Assembly: GCF_000372745.1 (NCBI RefSeq)
Contig: NZ_KB889671.1
Coordinates: forward strand, 1 to 64,000
Reading direction: 5' to 3'
From: Embleya scabrispora DSM 41855
GTDB taxonomy: Bacteria; Actinomycetota; Actinomycetes; Streptomycetales; Streptomycetaceae
Length of the DNA: 64,000 bases
In this document: piece by piece, positions 1 through 7,800 of the stretch
Layout of the letters: every line of letters starts with the position of its first letter
Numbering within the stretch: the stretch's first letter is position 1
Translations under genes and position numbers: made by a program
The notes under the pieces: generated by a model
The model's database searches: none
The model's input: the letters and a program-made list of their open reading frames with translations, nothing else
What the model was told of the DNA's origin: nothing

Positions 1-640
1 GATCGCGGTGACGTCGACGCCGGCGACGGGGTTGCCGTGCAGGTCGGTCAGGAGGGGGCCGTGCTCGCCGGGGACGACGAAGTGGGCTTCGCCGGCGCCC
101 TGGAGGGCGAGGCCGTGTTCGGCGACGCCGCCGTCGGCGCCGTACCGGATGGACCGGCCGGTGGCCGGATCGGTGACCCGGTAGCCGTTCTCGATCGTGA
201 CGAGGGTGCGGTCGGTGATCGGCTTGCCGTGGGCGTTGGTCAGGACCGGGGGTCGGAGGTCGCCGTGCGCCACCACGAAGTGCGGTGCGCCGGTCCCGCC
301 CAGGGCGATGCCCTGCTCGGCGATCGCCCCGTTGGCGCGGTAGCGGATGGTGTGGCCGCCGGCGGTGTCGGTGACCCGGTAGCCGCCCCGCACCACGGTG
401 ACGTCCATACCGGCGACGGGGTTGCCGTGTACGTCGGTGAGGGTGGGGCCGGTGCCGTTGTCGACGACGAATCGGGGCTCGCCGGGTGAGCGGAGCGCGA
501 GACCTTCGTCGGCGATGCTCCCGTTGTGGTCGTATCGGATGGAGCGGCCGGTCGCGGGATCGGTGACCCGGTGGCCGTCGTTCACCGTCGTGCGGATGGC
601 CGCACCGTCGAGCCCGGTCGAGTCGAGGCCGACATGCATG
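1..640 (-). repeat. Three in-frame coding repeats of about 65 codons
   Basis: Similar blocks recur in phase inside the toxin-like gene. The same GTGACCCG-type anchor sits at 173, 371 and 563 on the + strand, giving periods of 198 and 192 bp. Translated on the minus strand, each block carries a G-[YH]-R-V-T-D segment, I-R-Y, a Gly before [IV]-A, G-[IL]-A-L and a closing F-V-V. The copies have diverged, so this is a protein repeat and not a recent DNA duplication. Confidence 0.75.
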
Positions 641-3294
641 ACGGTGACCGCGGTCGGCGGCGGGATGCTCCCGGCGACCGAAGTCGTCGGCAGCGACTGG
701 GCCCCGCCGCCCACCTCGTGCCCACTGCCGCCGACCAGCCTCGGGCGCTCCAACAAGCTCTCCGCCTGCGCCTGGGCCAGGCCGCGGTCGATCCGGGCCG
801 GGTCCACGCCGAGTCGGTCGAGCCGGGTGAGCGCCGTCTCCACCTTGGTCGAGGCGTGGTCCACCGCGAGCCGGGCGTCGCGCTCGAACGGGGACGGCTT
901 GGAGGACCCGCCCGGACGGACCTCGAGGTCGTGCAACACCTGCTGGGCCCGGCCCAGTTCGGTCCGCGCCGAGGCCAGGTCGCGCCAGGCCTCGACGCGG
1001 CCGGTCCGCAGCGGATCGTCGGCTTTGCCGAAGAGCGCGCCGATCCGGTCCGCGTCGCGCTGCCACAGCTGTTCGAGCTGGGTCGGGGAGAGCCGGTTGG
1101 CCGGGCCGGTCAGGCCGCCGCCGTGGGTCGGGGGCGACGGCGCGACGGCGACCTGGTTCGCGGTCGGCGTGCCGGGCCGCAGGTCGCCGCCGCCGGGGCC
1201 GTGCGGCGGCGGGGCGGGGGGCAGTGCACCGGCGTTGGCGGGCGAGTCCAGGCGCAGCGGCGTCTTCGGGCCGTGGTCGAGCAGGTTGAGCGCGTTGCCT
1301 GCGTGGTCCGGGACCAGGGCGGCGGGCGGCGGGCCGCCCGCCAGGGCCGTCGGGGACGGCGCGGACTGGCCCGTCGACGTGCCGAACTCGGTCGGCTTGA
1401 GCTCCACGTGCGGGCCGGGCGTGCCGTGACCGGGCAGGCCCGGTGCGGTCAGGCCGTGGTTGGTCAGGCCCGAGCCGGGCAGGCCCGGTGCGGTCAGGCC
1501 GTGGTTGGTCAGGCTCGGGTTGGCGAGGTGCCCGATGCCGGATCCGCCGCCCGGGCCGCCGCCGGTGAGCAGGCTGGGCGTGTTCGGGCGGTGGCCGGCG
1601 CCGGTCTGCACCAGGTCGAGCGCGGACAGCGAGGTCAGGCTCGGGGTGTGGGCGACCGACGGCAGCGCGCCGTTGGCGGGCAGCGCGTGCAGCGTGGTCG
1701 CGGGCGCGTTGTTCGGGGTGAACCGGCCGATCGAGTCGACCCCGGGCAGGTGGTCCACCTTGCCGGCCATCGCGGGTGTGGGCAGCTTGGCCCAGTCTCC
1801 GATCTGCGTCAGCTTCATGTCGCGCATGCCGATGTCCACGAGGGCGTCCATCCGGCGTACCGCGTCCGGCGCGAACTGCATCACCTCACCGAAGGAGGTG
1901 GGGATGTGCAGGCCGGCGGGGGAGGTGACGGTCAGGTTCGTCGTCGGCAGGTCCAGGGCGTGCATCCGGAGTTCGTCGGCGCCGAACCCGGACCAGTCGC
2001 CGGCCCGGATCCGGGCCAGGTCGTCCACCGGCATCGCGGGCAGCGCGCCCGCGCCGTGCAGTGGCGGCGGGGTCGGGATCTGGCTCAGGCCGCGGCCGCC
2101 CGCGGCAAGAAGCGGCCCGCCGTAGCGGAACCTGCCCAGCACGCCGCGCTCGTAGAAGCCGATCTGCAACGCGCGCTTGAGCCCGAAGCGACTGATCTCG
2201 GCCGCGTCCACCGGCAGGATCAGCCGCAGCCACTTACCGCCGCCCAGTTCGGACTTGAGGAACTTCCAGGTGCTACCCGCGGCTCCCTTGATCAGGCCCG
2301 GCAGTCCGCGGAACAGGGCAGGTATCGCCTTGAAGCCGTTGATCACCGCCAGGCCGCCCTTGCCGAGCGTGGAGCCGACCCAGGACGGCAGCTTCAGCGC
2401 GGCCGCGCCCACCCACAGGGCGCCCGTCTTGACCCAGCCGCCCGCGAGTCGGGCGAAGTCCTTCAGACCCGGGATGAACGCGAACGAGCGGAACGCACCC
2501 GCCCCGAAAGCGCCCTTGAGGGCACCCCACGCGCCCTTGCCGAAGGTCTTGAGGCCGTTCCAGAGGAACTTCGCGCCGTCCTTGAACAGCTTGAGCAGGT
2601 TGAGGCCCTTGGTGGTCGGCGCGATGATCCCCAGCCCGGCCAGGAACAGGTCGAGCAGCCCGGCCTTGCCCTGCGCGACGTCCACCGCGGTCTTGACGAA
2701 CAGGGCCAGGTTGACCCCGATCGCGAGCAGCGCGAGCGGGCCGCCCAACAGCAGCGCGGGCAGGATCAGGATGATCGCCAGCCAGTTGAACGCCTCCCAG
2801 AACAGGTCGCAGTTCGACACCGGCTGCTTGATTCCGGCGGCCGCGCTGTTGACCACCTTCGCGGTGGCCTCGGCCTGGGTGCGCTGGGTGGTGCCCGCGG
2901 TGCGCGCGGTCGTTCCGTAGGTGGCCCGCCGCGGATCCTCCAGGGGCAGGTCCCGACCGTGCGACAACGCCGTGTCGGCGACCTGCTGTTGGGCCTCCAT
3001 CACGCCCAGGTACGCGCGCATCGACTTGGCCGAGTTCTCGAACGCGTCGGCGATGCTCTGCACGAACTCGCGGAGCGGGCCGCTGATCTTTTCCCGTAGC
3101 GCGTCGGCGGTCTGCCCGACGAAGGCGCCGTCGCCGGTCTTGTCCAGGACCGCGTCCAACGCGTCGTCGATCTCCCGGGCGACCCGACCCAGACTGTCCA
3201 TCGAGGTGATCAGCGTGCGTAGCCGGACGGGATCGCCTGGCGTGGGATCGGTGCTCAGGCCGATCGCGTTCCAGTCGGTGGGGCGATTGCCCAT
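1..3294 (-). CDS. Large T7SS-associated, polymorphic-toxin-like protein (3' end outside window)
   Basis: The frame is open from an ATG at 3294 to the window edge, giving at least 1,098 residues, and the C-terminus is missing. The first ~110 residues look like a helical WXG/LXG-type secretion head. Residues ~160-205 contain hydrophobic, membrane-like stretches, and residues ~200-330 are an Ala/Gly/Lys/Phe-rich helical region. A long Pro/Gly/His-rich linker follows. It includes two copies of a 13-residue unit (LTNHGLTAPGLPG type) at residues ~593-622. The visible end (from ~residue 885) has three ~65-residue repeats, each with a V-T-D, I-R-Y, G-x-[IV]-A and F-V-V pattern. Modular secreted proteins of this kind usually end in a variable toxin or enzyme domain, but here that part is not visible. 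Proximity to T7SS genes supports export by that system (inference). It is divergent from the substrate gene at 3475 across a long inverted repeat. No family name is claimed. Confidence 0.7.
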   Translation of the reverse strand, partial: MGNRPTDWNAIGLSTDPTPGDPVRLRTLITSMDSLGRVAREIDDALDAVLDKTGDGAFVGQTADALREKISGPLREFVQSIADAFENSAKSMRAYLGVMEAQQQVADTALSHGRDLPLEDPRRATYGTTARTAGTTQRTQAEATAKVVNSAAAGIKQPVSNCDLFWEAFNWLAIILILPALLLGGPLALLAIGVNLALFVKTAVDVAQGKAGLLDLFLAGLGIIAPTTKGLNLLKLFKDGAKFLWNGLKTFGKGAWGALKGAFGAGAFRSFAFIPGLKDFARLAGGWVKTGALWVGAAALKLPSWVGSTLGKGGLAVINGFKAIPALFRGLPGLIKGAAGSTWKFLKSELGGGKWLRLILPVDAAEISRFGLKRALQIGFYERGVLGRFRYGGPLLAAGGRGLSQIPTPPPLHGAGALPAMPVDDLARIRAGDWSGFGADELRMHALDLPTTNLTVTSPAGLHIPTSFGEVMQFAPDAVRRMDALVDIGMRDMKLTQIGDWAKLPTPAMAGKVDHLPGVDSIGRFTPNNAPATTLHALPANGALPSVAHTPSLTSLSALDLVQTGAGHRPNTPSLLTGGGPGGGSGIGHLANPSLTNHGLTAPGLPGSGLTNHGLTAPGLPGHGTPGPHVELKPTEFGTSTGQSAPSPTALAGGPPPAALVPDHAGNALNLLDHGPKTPLRLDSPANAGALPPAPPPHGPGGGDLRPGTPTANQVAVAPSPPTHGGGLTGPANRLSPTQLEQLWQRDADRIGALFGKADDPLRTGRVEAWRDLASARTELGRAQQVLHDLEVRPGGSSKPSPFERDARLAVDHASTKVETALTRLDRLGVDPARIDRGLAQAQAESLLERPRLVGGSGHEVGGGAQSLPTTSVAGSIPPPTAVTVMHVGLDSTGLDGAAIRTTVNDGHRVTDPATGRSIRYDHNGSIADEGLALRSPGEPRFVVDNGTGPTLTDVHGNPVAGMDVTVVRGGYRVTDTAGGHTIRYRANGAIAEQGIALGGTGAPHFVVAHGDLRPPVLTNAHGKPITDRTLVTIENGYRVTDPATGRSIRYGADGGVAEHGLALQGAGEAHFVVPGEHGPLLTDLHGNPVAGVDVTAI
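1430..1513 (-). repeat. Two 39-bp near-identical direct repeats in the linker of the toxin-like gene
   Basis: Units at 1430-1468 and 1475-1513 are essentially identical over 39 bp and are offset by 45 bp, so the reading frame is kept. They encode a Leu-Thr-Asn-His-Gly-Leu-Thr unit followed by Ala-Pro-Gly-Leu-Pro-Gly. The near-identity suggests recent slippage or expansion within the linker. Confidence 0.8.
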
Positions 3295-3345
3295 GACCCG
3301 TCTTCTCCTCGCCATGCTCGCCGGACCTCGCCCGGACCACGCCCG

Positions 3346-3425
3346 GACCACGCCCGGGCCACCCGGTCGGTTCACCGAAGGCGGGGATTGCCTCGGTGAA
3401 CCGACCGGGTGGCCCGGGCGTGGTC
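3346..3425. repeat. Perfect 33-bp inverted repeat, 14-nt spacer
   Basis: The left arm 3346-3378 is the exact reverse complement of 3393-3425, with a 14-nt loop at 3379-3392. It sits between two divergent genes (starts at 3294 and 3475), so it is not a tail-to-tail terminator. The outer part of the left arm (GGACCACGCCC) is itself repeated just upstream. It could form a cruciform, act as a large operator or transcript hairpin in the 5' leader, or be the footprint of a small mobile element. No transposase is present. Confidence 0.95.
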
Positions 3426-3474
3426 ACGGCGACGGATCCGGTCGGGGGGTCCGCGATGCCCGACGGGAGCGGAC

Positions 3475-4320
3475 GTGATCGAATTCGCGCTGGATTACAG
3501 CACGCTGAGCGAGGCCAAGAAGGACATGCACGACCTCGCCGATCGGATCTCGCCCACCCTCAAGTCCAGCGACTTCGCGACCCTGGGCCAGGGCGGCTAC
3601 ACCGACGCCCAGGCGGTGTTCGGCGACCAGACGCTGACCGGTGCGTTCCGCAGCCTGTACCGGCTGTCCGCGGGCCCGATGACCCGCGCCGAGGATCTGC
3701 TCAAGAAGCTCGGCGACTGCTTCGGCACGGTCGGCGACGCCTACTTCAACGCCGACGCGCAGATCACCGAGGGCCTGGGCGTGATGGGCGCGACGATGGG
3801 CCTGGAGGAGTGGCGGAACAAGGTCGCTGCCTGGAAGTACAAGCAGGACCACATCGACGAGTGCGGCAAGCCCGGCCCGGACGGCAGTCTCCCGGAGTTC
3901 TGCAAGGCCCAGGACCCCGGCGACAAGCCGCCGCTGGACCAGGTGATCACCACGCCCAACGGCGGTCGGATCGAGACCCACCTGACCCTGGACGAGCACG
4001 GGAATGTGATCAAGGAGGAGACCAAGGTCGTCAGCAACGGCCAGACCTACACCTCGGTCACCACCTACGACTCCAGCCGGTTGAACTACACCACCGTCTC
4101 CACCGCGGCCGACGGCGGTGTGACCACCACCGAGACGCACCTGAACGCGGACGGCGGCGGTACGCAGAAGGTGGTCGACTCCGAGGGCAAGACGCACACC
4201 TACACGCGCACCGACGGCAAGCACGAGTGGGTGGACACCACACCCAAGCCGCCGGAGAAGCCCGTCCCGCCCGGTGGCGGCGGTGGCGGTGGCGGCGGGC
4301 GCGTCCCGCGCCGCGACTGA
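3475..4320 (+). CDS. Secreted-substrate-like protein next to WXG100 gene (unknown function)
   Basis: The start chosen is GTG 3475, preceded by GGGAG at 3465-3469. A longer ATG start at 3409 would begin inside the inverted repeat and has no RBS. The product is 281 residues. Residues 1-110 are helical, with the size and feel of a WXG100/LXG-type head, but no obvious W-x-G turn is seen. Residues ~155-255 form a Thr/Gly/Asp-rich beta repeat region that recalls YD/RHS-type strands (T-x-x-x-G, Y-T-x-V-T-T-Y-D). The tail is a Pro-rich stretch, a run of nine or so glycines and a basic end. No signal peptide is visible, which fits T7SS export. It lies 102 bp upstream of the WXG100-like gene, so co-transcription is likely. 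Function unknown. Confidence 0.72.
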   Translation: MIEFALDYSTLSEAKKDMHDLADRISPTLKSSDFATLGQGGYTDAQAVFGDQTLTGAFRSLYRLSAGPMTRAEDLLKKLGDCFGTVGDAYFNADAQITEGLGVMGATMGLEEWRNKVAAWKYKQDHIDECGKPGPDGSLPEFCKAQDPGDKPPLDQVITTPNGGRIETHLTLDEHGNVIKEETKVVSNGQTYTSVTTYDSSRLNYTTVSTAADGGVTTTETHLNADGGGTQKVVDSEGKTHTYTRTDGKHEWVDTTPKPPEKPVPPGGGGGGGGGRVPRRD

Positions 4321-4422
4321 GCCGCCCGGGTAACCCCTGAACCGCCCCCGAAACCCCCACAGCACCCCGACACCCGGTTCCGCCGCACCCCGCGGCGAGC
4401 CCGATCTCCCCTGGAGGAACCC

Positions 4423-4725
4423 ATGGCCGCCGATATCGCACTCGACTTCACCCGGATCGACGAGGTCGCGGGCAAGCTCACCAAGGCGCGCGAGACGATC
4501 ACCCCGATGATCAAGACCCTGCTCACCGACGTGAACGGGCTGCTCGACAACGGCATGGTCTTCAAGGAGTCGAGCCCGGCCATGCGCGACGCGTACGCGA
4601 AGTTCGACACCAGCCTGACCGCCGCCATCGACGGCATCCAGATCTTCTCCGACATGTTCGCCAAGATTCGTGTCCAGATGCACGACATGGACGTCGAGAT
4701 GGCGAAGAACCTCAAGAAGAACTGA
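4423..4725 (+). CDS. WXG100/ESAT-6-like T7SS substrate
   Basis: This 100-residue helical protein is the usual size for the WXG100 family. Two long helices (about 8-42 and 54-98) flank a turn around residues 43-53. The W-x-G motif is not canonical: the turn reads as a Gly-Met-Val-Phe segment, and the protein has no Trp at all. The RBS GGAGG (4413-4417) is 5 nt before the ATG. It follows the 281-residue substrate-like gene and converges on the FtsK/SpoIIIE ATPase gene. Such proteins form helical hairpin dimers and are exported by, or with, T7SS ATPases. A partner role for the 281-residue protein or the large toxin-like protein is inference. Confidence 0.75.
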   Translation: MAADIALDFTRIDEVAGKLTKARETITPMIKTLLTDVNGLLDNGMVFKESSPAMRDAYAKFDTSLTAAIDGIQIFSDMFAKIRVQMHDMDVEMAKNLKKN

Positions 4726-4739
4726 GCCTTCGCGCACCA

Positions 4740-4781
4740 CGATTCGGGCCGCCTCCCCACCGGGGAAGCGGCCCGAAATCG
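4740..4781. terminator. Bidirectional hairpin between convergent genes
   Basis: The stem pairs a CGGGCCGC core with GCGGCCCG, extended on both sides by near-complementary bases (CGATT/AATCG and CTCCCC/GGGGAA). It lies 15 bp after the WXG100 stop and 27 bp before the ATPase stop, so it can serve both genes. Confidence 0.75.
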
Positions 4782-4807
4782 TTCGCCCGATCCAGGTTTT
4801 CGTCCGG

Positions 4808-7800
4808 CTACTCGGCAGCCCGCAACACCGTCAGCGGAACCTGTACCGCCATCGGGAGACCGCCCGGACCGGCGGTCCACGCCCGGCCGGGCACGGGCGG
4901 CGCCGAGCGCACCACGTTCGTCGGCAGTCGCACGCCGATCATGTCGCCCTCGTGCATGTTCTTCGGCGCGAGCAGGATCCCGTGCCGGCTGCCGCGTCGG
5001 GCGGCGGTGAGCCAACTGCCCATCGCCACCTGGAGGGCGTCGTAGGAACCCGCGTACAGCAGCCCCTGGCCGCGGTCCCGCCCCGCGATCGCCAGGTCCC
5101 GCAGGACCCGGTCGGCCGCGGGCATGCCGAGCAGTTCGGCGTCGTCGACGACCACCACGCGCGGACCGGACAGCTCGTCCAGGGCGCGTTCGACGTCCTC
5201 GGCGGAGGGGTCCTCCTCGGACAGCAGTCGCACCTGCGGGTGTTGCGCCAGAGCGCGCAGCGGCGATTCCCGCGGCGTCAGCACGACCAGCGAGGTGCCG
5301 CCCGCCAGCAGCGACACCGACAACGACGCGAGGCTGGTGCTGCGTCCGGTCCCGGAGGGACCGATCACGCAGAACACCGACTTGACGGTGAAGTCCACTC
5401 CGATCGGCTCGGCGCTGTCGCCGCCGATGCCCAACAGCCCCCACATCGGGCGACGCTGCCCGGCCGGCACCTGCTCGTACGCGCCGGCGAACTCGACCAC
5501 GCGCGGCAGCGTCGGGATCCGTACCGGCGTCCGCTCGCTCGGCACCCTCGCGTCGCGGCGGCTCGCCTCGGCGCCGATCCGGCGCAGCGCCTCGGCCTGC
5601 TCCTGCCCGCTCGGGTCGGCCGCGAGCAGCACGACCTGGCTCTCCGTCTGGGACAACACGTGCCAGCCGCGGCCGGGCGGGATCACCGCCGGGACCTTGC
5701 GCAGCGGCATGCCGACCATCTGGTAGTCGGTCCGGTCGGATTGGCGCAGCAGCAGCTTGTGGTCGTTGTGCGCGGCCAACCGGCCACTGAGCAGCGCCCG
5801 TTCGGATGTGGCCACGATGTGGATGCCGGCCGCCGCGCCCTCGCGCAGCAGTCGCATCACGTCGTCCACGAGCCTGCCGCCGTCGTGGTCGTCGAGCAGT
5901 CCCACCAGCGCGTCCCAGCCGTCCAGCAGGACCACGATGTGCGCGGGTCGCTCGGCCGCCGGAAGCATCCGGCGCAGCTCCACCAGCCCGGCGGCGTTGT
6001 GCACGCTGCACCGTTCCTGACGCTCGGTCAACTCGCGCACCAGGCGGCCGAGGAGTCGCCCCATCCGTTCCATGTCGTGCCGCGAGACCACCGCGCCGCA
6101 ATGCGGCAGGGTCTCCAGGGCGGCCAACCCACCGCCGCCCGCGTCGATCCCGTACAGGTGCACGTCGGCGCAACTCGCCGTGGCCGCCGCGGCGCCCGCG
6201 ATGGTGCGCAGCACCTGGGTGCGGCCCGAGCGCGGTGAGCCGATCACGTACAGGTGGCCGAACGTGGCCAGGTCCAGCGTGGTCACCCGCTGCTCCTGGA
6301 GTTGCGGGATGTCCTCCAGCGCGTAGGGGATGGGCGGCGGCGAGGTGTCGGGCCCGCCGGTCGAGGCCCGTTCCACCGGCGGCAGGTCGTCCAGCAGCAC
6401 CCGTTCGGCCAGTGCCGGCAACCAGGGGCTGGGCTGCGGGGTGTAGTCCGGCAGCGTCTCGGCGGCCTCGCGCAGGGCCGACACCAGGGCGTTGAGGTCG
6501 GTCGGATTGGGCGCTTCCACGGTGTCCGGGCCCTCGTCGACGGTCGGCAGGGACACGGGGCGGCCCAGGCCGGACAGGGTCAACTCGGTGGCCCGCACCG
6601 AGCGGCTCGCCCCGGCCGCGGGGCCACTGCCGGGGATCGGTCGCTCGGCGCCCACCCAGGCGGCCTGGAACGGCACGGCGGCATTGGGCCCGGTGCGGAT
6701 CAGCGCCCGGCCCGGGGTGCCGGCCGAGATGTGCACGGCCTCGGCGGTGTCGATGATGTCCTGGCTCTCGCCGGCGTCGGTCACCCGCAGGGCGATTCGC
6801 AGGTTGGTGTTCGCCCGGATGTCGCCGGTGACCACCCCGGCCGGTCGCTGAGTGGCCAGCACCAGGTGGATGCCGAGCGAGCGGCCACGCTGGGCGATGT
6901 TGATCAGCCCCGCGACGAAGTCGGGCACCTCGCGGACCAGGGTGGCGAACTCGTCGATCACCAGGATCAGTCGGGGCAGTGGTGCCAGTGTGGGGTCGGC
7001 GGTGCGCTTGCCCCGGTACTCGGGATGGTCCTTGGCCCCGACTTGCGCCAGCAGGTGTTCGCGGCGCCGCAGTTCCGCGGCGAGCGAGTCCAGCGCCCGG
7101 GTCGCCAGGTGTTCGTCCAGGTCGGTGACCATGCCCAGGGTGTGCGGGAGTTCGGCGCACTCGCTGAACGCGCTGCCGCCCTTGTAGTCGACCAGGACGA
7201 AGGTCAGCTCGTCCGGACGGTTGGCCACCGCGAGCGCCGCCACGAAGCTTTGCAGCAACTCGGACTTGCCCGAGCCGGTGGTGCCCGCGATCAGGCCGTG
7301 GGGGCCGTCGCGTACCAGGTCGATGCGCAGCGGCCCGTCGTACCCGGCGCCCAGGGTGAACGTGGTCGAGGCCGGTCGGCGGGCCCAACGGGCCAGGAAA
7401 TCCGCCGCCTTGGGGGGCTCGGCGTCGACCAGGTCGAGCAGCTTGACGGTTTGCGGCAGGCCGCTGTCGTGTTCGGGGCTGACGTCGCGCAACGGCGCGA
7501 GGGAGCGGGCCAACTGCTCGCACCAGGACGCGTCGACGTGGTCGGCGCGCACGTCCACGACGTCGGGCAGTCCGGTCTGGCGCACCGTCAGGTGTCGGCC
7601 CGTGGCCAGCACGACGGCGGTGCACTCCTCGGGCAGCAGTCGCTCCTGTTCGTCCAGGCAGACGCTGAACACCCGGGCCGCCGGGCCCTCGGTGAGCACC
7701 TGGACCATGCCGGGCACCTCGCGCAACTGCCGGGCGCCGTCCGCGATCACCACGATGTCCGGGCCGCTGAACATGGCCTGGCCCATCGACGAGCCCATGC

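Noticed and set aside
526-3099. Very long + strand reading frame opposite the toxin-like gene
   Set aside because: Its product is a featureless Arg/Gly/Ala/Val-rich chain, whereas the minus-strand frame gives membrane segments, repeats and a sensible start. GC-rich DNA often opens antisense frames.
3346-3425. Insertion-sequence ends
   Set aside because: The arms are 14 bp apart with no transposase or target duplication. An IS origin remains possible but is unsupported.
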